DNA of 64,000 bases from Agelaius tricolor (Eukaryota; Chordata; Aves; Passeriformes; Icteridae), in assembly GCA_023055355.1 (NCBI GenBank), contig JALJCS010000001.1, positions 54,751,381 to 54,815,380 on the forward strand. The letters are read 5' to 3'. A program made the position numbers and the translations under genes. Under the pieces are notes generated by a model that saw only the letters and a list, made by a program, of their open reading frames with translations, was not told where the DNA came from and searched no databases. Shown here piece by piece: positions 1 through 12,180 of the stretch. How positions within the stretch are numbered: position 1 is the first letter of the stretch; each line of letters opens with the position of its first letter.

Positions 1-470
1 CTCCATGTTGTTTTTAAAAGACATTTCAAGAAAGGAGGATATTTGGGTAGAGGTGAGAAGTAGAATAGTGGTGGAGAAGGAAGGATTGGAAACATAAGGA
101 ACAAAAAGTAATTGGTTTGAGTAGCAAATGCTCACCTAGAATGAGCAGCAGTGGAAATGGCAATTGTGGAAGGCAATCCTATATTTGATGAGGAAGGAAC
201 ATATGTGATGGGAAGATGTGAGCCATGGAGCAGAAAAGATGACTGCAGCAGCTGAGCTGTGAATAAGGTGGAGTTGAGGAAGAGAGCTGCTGGGAATCCT
301 AGGTGGAAGAAAATATAGTGTCAGAACTCTGGAGGAGTCTCTGGGTGAGAATGCATAAACATTTAGAAATGGGAGAAGAAAAGATGGAATAGAAGTCAGT
401 GAGCACTTGGATGTTGGAAAGAGTAAGAATACTACAGTAAGTAAAAAAAAGCCAAAACAAAACCTTGCTT
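1..470. other. Purine-rich noncoding tract, no gene
   Basis: The plus strand is strongly enriched in A and G, with many gga, gaag and agaa words and few pyrimidine runs. No open frame of note, splice pair or known repeat is visible. Composition resembles the tract at 16.5-18.3 kb. The two could be old copies of one unrecognised repeat or independent purine-rich DNA; I could not align them by eye. Confidence 0.4.
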
Positions 471-3400
471 CTTTAGCAAAGGCTTCTCATAAACACACCT
501 GTCCACAGAGCTGATAGCTACTTACATATTTTATCTCTGTGTTTTACAGTGTTGGCCTTGTAATCCATTTTTCTTCACAACCCAGTGAACACCTGACTTC
601 TGCAGCAGTTCAACATAGTTTGAAGGAGGCCTCTGAGGACAAAGGCTAAAAGCATCTCCTATGAATTTCAGCACAATATGTACTTGTAGGCAACTCTCAT
701 CCTTCACAGATACTTGTCTAATTGCAGTTATTTATTAATCTGAAATGTAAAGTGTCCAAGAAGACATTGGACATTGGCAATTTAAGCTGTTCTCTCAACC
801 TTCCCTGAAGGTTCATCCAAAATAGACCCTGAATGTTTGTCATTTGTCAAGGATTCAATAATTGGCAGGAAAGGATGGCTTTGGGCACGGATGTTCCTTT
901 CCTCCCTCTCTCTCCCAAGCATTGTGATCCCATTTAGCTTTGTACTGTCATGTCAGCTTCTTCTGTACTTGCTAGGGTTCATCTTGTATCTTGTGATGGT
1001 GCTGCAGAAGGTATTCTTGTCACCTTGAGCATTTTCCACTCTTTCCTCATGCTGACTGCTGTTTCCATGGAAGTCTGTGATGTGTTTTATTCAAAGTACA
1101 ATTTGTAGAATGTTTGCTTAGAACAGAGGAAGGGAAAAATAACTCCTTCAAGACAGAGTGAAAGAAAATATACTCTAAATTAAAAAAAAAAAAAGTCACC
1201 CTCTCTCTAAACCCTAATCCTCAGCTCTACTGTATCCCAAATTAATACCATTCTGTTTAGGACTGAAATGTTCAATGACAACACGAAGGAAAACATGTCA
1301 GGTCTCAAACCCAGAACATCAAATATTTCCACTTTTCCTAATTATCACCCAGTTTTACCAAAAAACAGATGGAACCACTTTCAAAGCTTTGTGTGTGTGC
1401 CTGTGTGTGTGCATATGCATATCTGTCTTACAAATGGCTAATTCAAATCAAACTTGGGATTCTAGTCAAGACAACAGCTTCACTGCCTGAACCAGCTTGT
1501 TTCTGTACACTGATCCTTACCAAAAAGAAGAACTGCAACTCCAAAGAAAAAGAATAAACCCCACATTTTCCAATAACAGCCCACTATGCCATACTTGTCT
1601 GTGTAAAGAACATATGGAGCAGCGCATACTCTGGACTTGATTCTGATTGAAATTTCACAACTAACTCCAGCATCTGTAGCTTGACTAATGCAGCTGAAAG
1701 CTCAACCAACCCTTTCCCCTTATTTTTATTACAGGGCTACAGCATGAAACTTTATGCACAACAGTCAGAGAGATCCACCTGCTTATGCAGGTATGTGAAA
1801 CACGAGCTATAGGTGCCCAGGAGCACCACCATACTCCACATCCTCACAAGCTGTGCTGGACTATCCAAAAGACAGTGCTGCCTACACCCATTGCTTCAGC
1901 TCAGCCATGCTGAGAGCATTTTAAATATTCCAGAAGCATAATTCTAGTCTTTTCCAAGACCTTGCAGTGTGGTTCATTACTATGAAGTGTCAGGAATTCA
2001 AAGGAAGAAACATGTGAGAACAAAAGTAGGTGCCTCCAGCTTGAAGCAGCAGTGCTGCTAATTGGGACACTTGCAAAACAATGTCATATGTGTCATTGAC
2101 TTTTACTAACCACCAGAAACACCTCCAGAAAAATATAAAATGCTCATCTGATTTTTTTACCCCCAGCTTACAGCTGTTTTATAGTGGCTGCCTCTCTTGT
2201 CCCTCAGAATGGATATTGTCTAGAAGTGTTTAGAGACAAAAAGAATCTTCTAGGACCCCTCACACTGGGACACAGACATTAAGGAAAAATAAAACAAAGG
2301 AATTCCAAATGCAATGGAAAGAGCAGTTAAAAGGCAGCAAGGTAACATATCTGCTTCTGCCTTGCTCTAACTGGGTGACACACTAATAGGTTTCTTATTC
2401 TGCTTTCTTCTGCTAAGAGACTGGAAGACATATGTCAGTTTTCCACCTTAACTGTGCATTTTCTAGTTTGTTTGGATTTATGTCATAACCTTAATGGGAT
2501 TTAAATGGAATTTTTATATGTGAATAATACTCTGCATTAATGCAAGAACTTTAGGTTGCTGTGCTACCAGCTTTATTTGCATAAAGGTTTTTAAATATGA
2601 AAGAAGAATAGCCAGGCTATTGTAGATGGCAACACGAAAAAAAAGCCACACTGGCATAATAGTGAGAGGAGAAGACAACACCCCCAAAACACTGGCTTGT
2701 GGAAGGGTTAATTCTCTGGCTTTTAGGTACAACTGTGTGTGAGAGAAGAGCCCAGAGGTCATGCTAGTCATGAATATTTAGTTGCTGGAGGGTCTAGGCT
2801 GGATTAAATGGTGCAGCTGGAAGGTCAAAGTCATAGGTTTATACTTTATCATAAAACACTTTCTGTTCTAGCGTCCTCTCTGTGTTCTGTGAATGTAAAT
2901 TGTCTGTCAATGCGTAGCTCACATGATGTTACACACACCCCACACACTGGGGGGCAGAAGTGGCTGTTCCCTTTAAGTATGTTGCAGATTTTGAGATATC
3001 ATCTATAAACAATAACCACAATAAGGTGTCTCACATTGAAAAGTGTGCCATTATGCAATTACATATGACGTATGTTTAATATGCCTTATGCTGTCCTCCT
3101 ATTTCCAAGTCCTTGTTTACCCTTAAGTATATCAAGTAGGAGCAGGAGAATACTTGTTCCTTTGGTATTTCTTCAGAACACAAATCTGGGGCCCAGAGAG
3201 TTCTGAAGATTCTTCCTAACAATTTTTTGGGAGTAGCACTGCAACTCTTACTCTAAGTTCTTTGCCTTAAACCTTTGTCTTTGTTATCCATTTGGTTTTC
3301 CAAGCCTCAGCTGTGTGTGAGCAGTTCTGAGTTACTGATGGTTGTGCAGTCAGGGAACTTTCCTGCTGGCATTCTTAGTGTACCATTATTATTTTTAAAT

Positions 3401-4300
3401 GAATTATGTATATAACACGTTCGGTGTACAGACTACTTTGCATGTGAATAATAAAGTACAGTCTTTGTTTAGAAGAGCTGACAGTCTAAGGGATTCATCC
3501 AGTAAACACTTATAATAATAATTATTATTATATGGGTGATTTGCTTGGTCTACTGTTGTGAGTAATCTGTTGATCTGGCCCCAAACTAATTAGATAACTT
3601 GATGAAAAAAACAATAGGACATAGCATGTAGTGCAGGAGGGAAGGGATGAAACACAACAGTACATCAAGGCCTAGGAAGAAAGAGGATAAAGAAAGACTG
3701 GTTTGGATTGATTCAGTTCTCTGTGACAGTGTCTGCAAGGAAATGCTGTAAAGGATGGAGCTTGGGCCCTGGAATGAAGTATCAGGTTTCCTCCAAGCCT
3801 TAAATTTTGTTGTGTGCTCAGCTTACTCTCATGGGAAGTGATAGCCTTATCTTGACCTACTTATTTTTTTTATGATCCACCTCTGCAGTCAGTTCCAGTG
3901 CAGTCTTCTCAATGTTTTCTTAAGAGTAGGTGAGATTGAATATTCACACAGAGGTCTGGAGAGCATTGGGGTGGGCTGAGTTAAACAATTGTTGGCAATT
4001 GGCAATGGCAAGGATGGTCAGTGGCTCAGTTCATGAGAATGAGTTATTTCCTTGCCCATGTGGAGCAGAACTGCAGCAGCCAGGTGTGTGTGTGGCTGTC
4101 ATGCAAAAAAAAAACTACAAACTCTCAACTACTTTGGAGTTGAGAATTGGCTCTTTATCTGATGTGGAAGCAGAATATGCAGTGCCAGTCTGCCAGAACA
4201 CTGGTCTTGTGTCCTTTCCAGGGATTCCTGAAGGGCAGGGGGGGGTCAAGCACTAAATTTGAGTTGTGAGATTTCATGTGTTGTTACAAATGAGTTTAAA
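471..4300. other. Unique noncoding DNA, no gene seen
   Basis: AT-rich sequence with stops in all frames at short intervals. Open frames of up to about 108 codons (for example 3930-4256 plus) show no recognisable domain and no splice context. Small simple-sequence patches are a 13-A run at 1182-1194, a TG-rich stretch near 1390-1420 followed by catatgcatat, and a taa/tta trinucleotide patch at 3511-3532. Nothing else is assignable. Confidence 0.55.
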
Positions 4301-7300
4301 CTGCTTTATCAGAATTGAGGCCTGGAAAATCACTGTTTGAGTGTAGTTAATTTCTGTTGAAGCATCTTTAGTTTGTACCTAAAGGTCCTGTCTGTACTGC
4401 TGTAAGTGATGCTTGAACTTGCAGAGACCTTGTTTGCATGGCTTCCATATATAAAAGCTGCACTAAAGTAGGAAGACATTGGCAGAAAGAAACCAACCCC
4501 AAACCTTGCATTTTTGTCTGGGAGGTGACCCATGGCAATTCATTAGTGGGGCTGTGGCAGTAGAGGGCAGAATGGAAGTACCTGCTGCCTGCTTTGGAAG
4601 CCCCTGGCTGATGGAGCTGTAACATTTGCTTACAAGCACCCTTGAAGCAGTTTCCTGGAACTTGGCTTCTGTTTGCATTTTCTGTAGCATCTAAGCTAAA
4701 GGATCTTGACTAGAAAAGTCCACTTATAATTATGGACAAAATGATTGTCTCAAGTGATTATCTGAGATGCTCATTTCACCAATCGGCGTTGTTTACAGTA
4801 TGGAAAGGGCCACAGGTGGCTCAGAAATAATAATGTGGTATTTATGCAGCTGACCAGCGTGCTGGAAAAGGGATGGATGTATTTCACTAAGTTGGTCCCA
4901 GATGGAAAACTTTTCTTTAATGCAGAAGCAGATCAATTCTATTCTTACTCTAATGTAGAAGTAAGTGGAAAAATGAAGCAAAATAATGGAAAACATCAAG
5001 GTGCTACGCAAAATAAAATATTGATTGTAAAAATCCCAAAACAAAACTTGCTTGCTGTCTTAATTTTTTGCTCATGTCTAGTTAGAGGAAAATATTTCTT
5101 CTTGCTCTTACATCAAATTAAACTAAAACTTCCCACTACAGAAAACCATTTTGTTTCCTTTAATTTTTTTTAGCAAGAAATATATATTGGTCAAAATCTG
5201 CAGGGATAAAAGTTTAATTATGCCTTAGTTGCTTGCTGTGATTTTGAAATCAGTGCTTTAGTCTGAATAAGCACTTGGTGGGTTATAAAATGACATGATG
5301 AATATTTCTATTTCTCATGTTAAAATCTAGGTTTTGTAAGGTAATTGACAAAAATGGAGTTGACACTGGATTAACAGTTTTGACCTGAAGTTGATACCAA
5401 GAAAGGTTTTTTTAAGAAATGAATGAATGATTTTTTTTTTAAGGACCATACTGTGGGAGAAAATATACCTGCAGCAGTAAGGATTCATCCACTCATGTTT
5501 TGCATGACAATCAAGCTGACGATAAAGATATGTGAATAAGCTAAAACTCACACAAGCACTTTTTATCTTGTTAGAATTTTATGAAGACTAGATTGTTGGA
5601 CTGCATAGAAATAAACTATTTAAAAAAATGATACAGAAATAAAAGTTTAGACACAGACCATGTGAATAGGTCAGTCCTAAGAACAGTAGTCTTGACTCTG
5701 TGTTGAAAATGATGGATGAAACTGGAGGTCAGCACTGAAATGCTGGGGAGTTTCTGACCATGCCAGGGTGAGGGACAGAATGCATGGACAGCTCTGAGGA
5801 GAGAGAGTGTCATTGCTAAAGGGTGGTGGTGGGGCAGGTAAAATGAGGCCTGATGCAGGTGACTTGGGTAGAAATTGGTTGGGGGAGTTTTGGTGGGGCT
5901 TGCTGCTTGGCACAGAACTAATCGATGGCAGGGCCTGTCACTAGAAATGTCCCTGTTCTGTGGCCTCCCAGCTGGGGCCAATATGGTCTGTTGTTTAGTT
6001 ATATGTATTTGTGTTTCTGCCATGTCACATCAGAGTATTGATCCACAGTGTACCCAAATCCTGCAGAGTGCCTCCATGCCTAATGCCAAATCTGAAGAGA
6101 ACTAATTAACAAGTCTTCCTCTGAATGTGAATGTTTTAAAAGATGCTTCTGGGCTTGCGAATAGGCCTCTTATATTGCCTCCATTACAGATACCCTTCTC
6201 AGGGAGACAGAAATAGGAATAAGTGTGTTCAGAAAGGTTTCTTTTACCCTGAGAGATGGTATTTCCATGTCACAAATCAGACAAACTTTTTCCCTGTGAG
6301 TTTCCAGCCCCCTTTCAGCCCTGTACATAACTAAAAATGTAATTTAAAGATGGAAATAATCTCTATGACTCCAGAATCTGAAAACCAGAGTCTCTAGGAA
6401 TGAAATTAGGAACCACTGCCCAGAAGGGATGAGAATCAGCTGTACCACACTCTGCAAGTCTTGTCCCAGCTCCAGATAAAAACTGGAGTAGTGCATGGGC
6501 TCTGCATACCCTGGCACAGCCACTGGTTTGTCCCTGATTCTTCATCACAGTAACTGGTGCTTACTGCATTCCTTCCTATGATAGGGCTTGTCTCAGAGAG
6601 AGAGGGAAATGCAAAGATTGAAGGCTGGGACTTGCTTTTGACCAGAAAGCTTTTAGAGTTAAGCTTCCTGCTGGGCAGTCCTGATATGTGAAGAATCAAT
6701 TGTGCTAACTGCTTTAGGAAAAATATCTAATCACTGCCTCAAAATATTTCCCTCTTGGCTGTGTTAGAGCCTTTCTTGTAAAAACTGAGGGGTGAAACAG
6801 GAGGGTGAGCAGGATAGTAGCACTCAAAAACACATTTTAGAGAGAGGAGGTTTGCTGTTTGTGGTAAATGCTGTAATACTTTTCTCAGATCTCAGTGTAA
6901 CTCACTCTTCTATAACACAAACAAATTCAAACCCATATCTACTAGATAGAAACAAGTTATCCTGTAATGTCCTGTGTGTCTGATCTTCAGATTATTTATA
7001 TAAACAGATTTCTTGCATCTTCTGTTTTGATCTTTAAGATTCACTGACAACCACTTACCTAATGAGTGTGTATGAACCATGTAGCACAACATTCATGGTG
7101 GGCTGATCCTTGTGGCAGCAGTCAGCATGGTGTGTGTGCTTCCATCCTACCCCCCTCAGACAAAGTAATTGATGACAAGAGGAAAGTCCCAAATGTCCTT
7201 TTATTAAAGCATGTTTATTTAGATACTGTTTTTAAGTGTTGTTTGACAAAAAGAGCTTTGGTTTTTTTGTTTGTTTTACTTTTTTTTTTTAAGGGGTTTA

Positions 7301-9932
7301 AAAAAGATATGATAGCAATGAGATGAGTAGAAATAAGAAAGAGGGTTGTGGGATCCTAGGGCCACTTGACTGCTGGAGTAGAAACATAGAATTGGCTCAT
7401 CCACCAGTGCAAAGTGACTTCAGTCAAGCAATGGTGATTTGTGCCAGCTGGTGATTTCTTATTTCCTGGTAGCCCTTTGTTTTCAGTTCTACATTGACAT
7501 ATTTGGCTTTTGTGTGTTTACTGAACATGGCAGGATGTGCAAACTGGGCAAAGAAGTAGAGAAATCACTTGGTAAAGGTCATGGGAGGGGGCATCAGAGG
7601 GTGACAGAGCAGTTTTCAGCTCTGCTAGCCTCTTCTCACAGAATACTCTTGCAGTTCTTTCCCTTCCTTGCTGATTTATCTAGTTGAGCTGTAGGTTTAT
7701 AATGTCTATTTGAGGGCTGATTAAGTGCTAGTAACAGGAAGTTTTGTGTGCTTGTGGAGTTTGAATGGATCTTGGGATTTTGTACAGGATTACTATAACA
7801 GCCATAAGGAAGAGATATCATAAATAATATATTCAGAACAGTTCATGCATCAGTCTAGAAAATAAGATTCTTTTATTCTTTTAGCAGTTTCTCTAGCTGC
7901 TGTTAGAAAGGTTTTATAGTGGAAAAACCTTCATCCATTGACCAATGGGTTATGGCTGGATTTCTTTTTCATTTGGTATTTCAGTACCATACATAATTAT
8001 GCTTATTGTTAACAATTTATTATTGACCCTCTTACTTCATCTCCTGTGTGTTTGTGTTTCTGGCCTGTTATATGGTATTTCTAACACACTGGTGAACCTG
8101 CAGACATGCTGGAGGTTCAAATAATCTTTTTGAGCTCAGTGATTATGTTATGATCTTAGAAATGGATACACTGAGAATGTAGAAATAGAAGTAAAAAATG
8201 TGAAAGTAAAGCCAAAACCAAAAAGAAAAGCAGAGAAATTTTTACACTCAGGAATACAGTTTCTGGGGTATATTTAGTAGTTTGATTTGAGCATGGATTG
8301 GGTTAGGGTTACTTTTTTCTACCTGAATACTCTTAATCAGTGCTGAAATAAGTGGGATAAACTGCTTTCCCTTGGGATGGTGAATATGGTGGGGTTTAAA
8401 GAAGTTTTAATAAGGATGCAATTCAGGCCTCAATGGATGCATAGATAAGAAGGGAGGTATAATAAATGTTAATCTGTTTTGGCCTTCCAATGAAGTCAGG
8501 TTAACTCAAATTTCTGTGCTTCTCAAAGAAACTTTGGGCCAAATGGTGTACACTGACCTATACTGTTTTGGTGTGGCTTGGGTCAAATGACTCCTGTGGT
8601 TTATAATCAGTTTAAATTCTGAGGGCTGCATTTTGTTGGTTTTTGTTTTTTTTTTTTTAATAGTTATTTTTATTTTACAATTCTTGCTTTTTTTTCTTTT
8701 TAAAATCTCACAATAAGAAAAAAAAAAACAACAGAGAAAATCTGAGTTTGAGGAAAGTTTTGTATAGCTTTAGTTAAAACCTCATAACACATAGAACTAC
8801 CAAGGTAAATCAAGAATTCTCTGGCCAAGATATTTTTTTGTGACTAAAACCAGTAATAAGAACATGCTTTTGTGACTGAAACAGCAATTAAGTAGATAGT
8901 GAAAGAAGTCAGAGTTTACATTTGAATTCTGGTAACCCAGTATCAAAAGGATAGGTCTTAATGTTGTTGATAAACATTAAACAAGAAATATATCTTCTTT
9001 TCAAATTCCTAGAAGTCAATTATGTGATTTCTTACAATCATGTCAGGTACTGTTACAGAAAGCTGAGCTCTTGTGACTGTTCCAGACCTGTTTGATGTTA
9101 CTGGGCAGCCTGCCAAAGTCTCCTTTTTGTATGCCAAGATGGTAATTATTGACACTTCATAGGGAAAGGGTTTCAAGGAACTCACATCAATATTTCTTCC
9201 ACAGTCAGAAACTGGAAATGCTGCTGTAGTAAAGATATCTCGAAATCCTTGGGGATTATATTCCTGGACTGAATGAATACCAGGGAGTACTAAGAAAGTT
9301 AACCTCAGGCAGACAAAACAGAGCTGATCTGCAGAAGCCTGGAGTGGAGCTTGAGCAGAACTATTTGAAGACAATAAATCTGGTGAGCAATGGGAGTGGC
9401 TGAGAAAACCTTGCATGCACCACATGCTGTCTTTCAGGTTTGAAGGTATATTATAAATCAAAACTAGCACGCAAGAAGCGACTGAGAGGCTTTGCTTTAC
9501 AATTCAGGAGTAAGTCACAGAGCTCAGGGGGAAGAAGCACCTCACACTAGGAAGGTTGAAGCCATCACTTTCTCTGCTTCCAAGGTTTTGTACCACATTT
9601 GTACATGGCATTTGACTGCTTGTCTTGGGTTTTCCTCACAGTCTCAGGAGTCAAATTAATTTGGTTTTGTAAGTTTTTAGGGTGAGGAGGGATGTCACAC
9701 CAACTCAGCAAATTTTAGACCAGAATGTGAGGTTTCTGGTCATTCTGATCCCTTTCAGGCATGAATTTTATCACTGGCAATAGCTGTTATGCTGGGCTCC
9801 TCTGCTGCTTGTGTGAAATGAGTGTGCTTCCCTACTGCGACTGACAGCTTCACAGAGGGGTGCAGAAGTTTATGGAGGTTGCCATTAAGTGTTCATTCTT
9901 GGCCAGCCCTTAGCCACAGTGATTCTGAAGGC
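4301..9932. other. Unique noncoding DNA, no gene seen
   Basis: AT-rich, low-CpG sequence. Minus-strand open frames at 5616-6023 (135 codons) and 9009-9470 (153 codons) are the longest here, but neither gives a protein I recognise. Both lengths are within chance expectation for a window of this size read in six frames. T-rich runs occur near 5430-5442, 7270-7281 and 8645-8660, with A-rich sequence near 8716-8730. Confidence 0.5.
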
Positions 9933-10302
9933 AGGCTGAGAGCATTGGGATTGTTTGTTCTGGAGGAGAGAAGGCTTCAGTATAGATCATAGCACCTTCC
10001 AGTATCTAAAAGGGCCGACCAGAGAACTGAAGAGAGACTTTTGGCAAGGACATGTAGTGATAGGACAAGGGGTGATGGCTTTACACTGAGAGTAGGTTTA
10101 GCTTAGATGTTAGAAAGAAATTTTCCCCATAGGAATGGTGAGGAACAGGTTGCCCAGGGAAGCTGTGGCAGTGGAAGTGTCCAAGACCAGTTTGGATGGG
10201 GCTTTGAGCAATCTGGTCTAGTGCTAGGTGTCTCTGCCCATGGCAGAGGATTTGTAATGAGATGATCTTTAAGGTACCTCCCAACACAAATCATTCTGTG
10301 CT
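9933..10302 (+). mobile_element. CR1 LINE, 3' fragment
   Basis: This is a 5'-truncated CR1 non-LTR retrotransposon. The first part still translates in the plus direction to RLRALGLFVLEERRL, the end of a CR1-type reverse-transcriptase ORF. It is followed by the familiar CR1 3' UTR phrases: 'gaacaggttgcccaggga' near 10143, 'agctgtggcagtggaagtg', and a terminal 'cctcccaac...cattctgtg'. CR1 copies are typically 5'-truncated and lack target-site duplications; none is seen here. Stops and substitutions show it is an inactive, moderately old copy. The left boundary is set by the first recognisable RT codons and could lie slightly upstream. Confidence 0.9.
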
Positions 10303-11727
10303 TCTCTGATTTCTCTCCTGCACTGTTATTTGAATGCTTTAGATACTTGCATATGGTTATCACATCCTGCCCCCTGCTCGCTGCTTTGTCAAACTCCATA
10401 TGCTTAAGAAGATGTTTAACTCATGTTAATCATTCTCTACATATCCCAATGTGTGTCACTTGTAATGCTAGAAAATAATTCCATACAAAGCAGAAATTAC
10501 GAAGTTTGAATTCCTGCAGATATTTTCACTTGAGTCTGCTGATTTCTACTTAAAATGAAACTCTTGTTTCAGTCTCTTCCTTGGTTAGAACAGCAAGAAA
10601 ATCTTAAGTTGCTTGAAAATACCAAAGACACTTAAGCAATTTTAAAATTTGTTTGAAGTTACACAATAAAAGTTACTGAGGAAGGGAAACTGACAGACAG
10701 ACAGGAGGCTGAAGAGATAAGGTGAGTTGTGTAGGTCTTATTTATTTAGGGAACCCTTAAAAAAGTTAGAAGGAAAAGTTTATATGGTAATTGTTACATT
10801 TATATGATAGATGTTATATTCTCTGTATCTGTGCTCAACACCTTCATTGCAGTGCTAACCCAATAGCCAAGCTGAAGCTCTACCATTTCAGGTTATTTTA
10901 GCTCAAAGCTCAGCCCAAGGAGTAAGAAAGGCTTGATATAAATAATTAACAACTTCATGTTTTAAGGCAAGCTATAAGTGATGATGATTTAGCCTGGAAA
11001 GTGCACCCTTCCCCGTGGTGGCTCAGGAGCTGACTGCCATGCAGCTCAGAGGCCTCTGCAGTGGCATGGGGAGGGTCAGGCAGGGACAGGGACCCCATCT
11101 CCTGCTTTTGCAGCTGTATGCCAGCAGCTCTGGTCATGTGCTGTCAGCAGGAGTGTTTGCATTAGCACAGGATAGTCAGGTCTTCACTGCTTTATGAGCT
11201 GGAAGGTCAGCTACACTTGAGCTTCAATCTACCATCGCTTGCCCTCCATTAAGTCAGCTGCCTGAAGCTTAAAGCACAGTTTAGTCTGTGATAGAAACTT
11301 ATGGGAGTCTGCTCAGGGGCAACACTCGAGCTATACCTCAAACTAATTCAACAATCCCCAGGAGACAGCAGGGGTTTCTTGAGGAAGATACCTGATGCCA
11401 AGAATGTGTCTATGCAGCCCAGAATAGCTCTTTATGGTGCCATGGCAGGAGGCTGAAAAATTCATAGGACTGGCCCAGGGCTGTCTGTGATGGGGACAAA
11501 CTGCTTTATTGAAAGGGGTGATGCATTTTGTTATTGGGGTGCAACAAATGAGTGTGTAGTGATCATTCTTTTTAATACTAAGAGCATCTATATTACTGTA
11601 GTTTAAAAAGCTTGCTCACCTGCTCTGTGAAAAACTCTAATGAAGAAGTACACAAGGAGGAGAGAAAGGTGGTGATGCTGTCCCTAAAGAAATAATAGGC
11701 TGTTTAAAGTCCTTGGCAACAGCCTAA
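10303..11727. other. Unique noncoding DNA with a GC-richer patch
   Basis: Mostly AT-rich unique sequence. A patch at about 10985-11205 is richer in G and C and open for 60 codons on both strands, but shows no recognisable peptide or splice pair. No repeat family is assignable. Confidence 0.45.
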
Positions 11728-12180
11728 CTAAGCTGCTGGACTTGGCACCAAACCAGGAAAGGGTTGGCACCCAGTCTGGTGAAGGGGAGGAACTATTTCA
11801 GAAAGTGCTTTCTGCTCAACTCTCAGCCTGCCCTGGGCTGTTTGCTTGTGCTGCAGCAGGGCCTCAGCTTTGCCCTGCATTCCTGGGGGTTCCAGGGGCT
11901 GCAGCACTGGGGACAGGACACCATCTCCCAGGCCTGGAGTTCTGGTGTGGTGGGCACTGGGTTCCTGTGCAAGCCTTGGCCATGCTGCCACCAAAGGTGG
12001 CATGGGACATGTTGCACCCCATGCTATGCCTCCTCCTCCTCCCTCCTGTTTTTTCTTCTTTCCTTTAAAATACACTACCCTGGTTTTCCAAACAGAGAGC
12101 AGCAAAAAATTTCTGCTCCCAAGGCTTTCCAGGCTTCTAGACTTTTGGATTTGCACTGAGTTTAGTGAGAAGTTCATAGC
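11728..12180. other. GC-rich block with overlapping open frames, unassigned
   Basis: GC content rises sharply over about 330 bp (roughly 11730-12060), then returns to AT-rich sequence. Three plus frames and one minus frame stay open for 108-149 codons because stop triplets are rare in this composition. Translations are rich in Gly, Pro, Leu and Cys, and none resembles a domain I know. A pyrimidine tract at 12030-12065 (cctcctcctcctccctcc then ttttttc) closes the block. It could be a decayed LTR or another insertion, or simply a local GC peak; direct evidence for a gene is absent. Confidence 0.35.

Noticed and set aside
5616..6023. 135-codon minus frame rich in Pro/His/Ser
   Set aside because: Arises from a G-rich plus strand (ggtggtggtgggg); low complexity and no domain.
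7381..7400. Possible CR1 tail (aaacatagaattgg)
   Set aside because: Only a weak match to the CR1 terminus, with no adjoining CR1 sequence on either side.
8299..8311. Telomere-like ggttagggtt
   Set aside because: Fewer than two full ttaggg units; chance occurrence, not an interstitial telomeric array.
9009..9470. 153-codon minus-strand frame
   Set aside because: Ordinary composition but no recognisable domain, no splice or promoter context, and a length plausible by chance in 64 kb.
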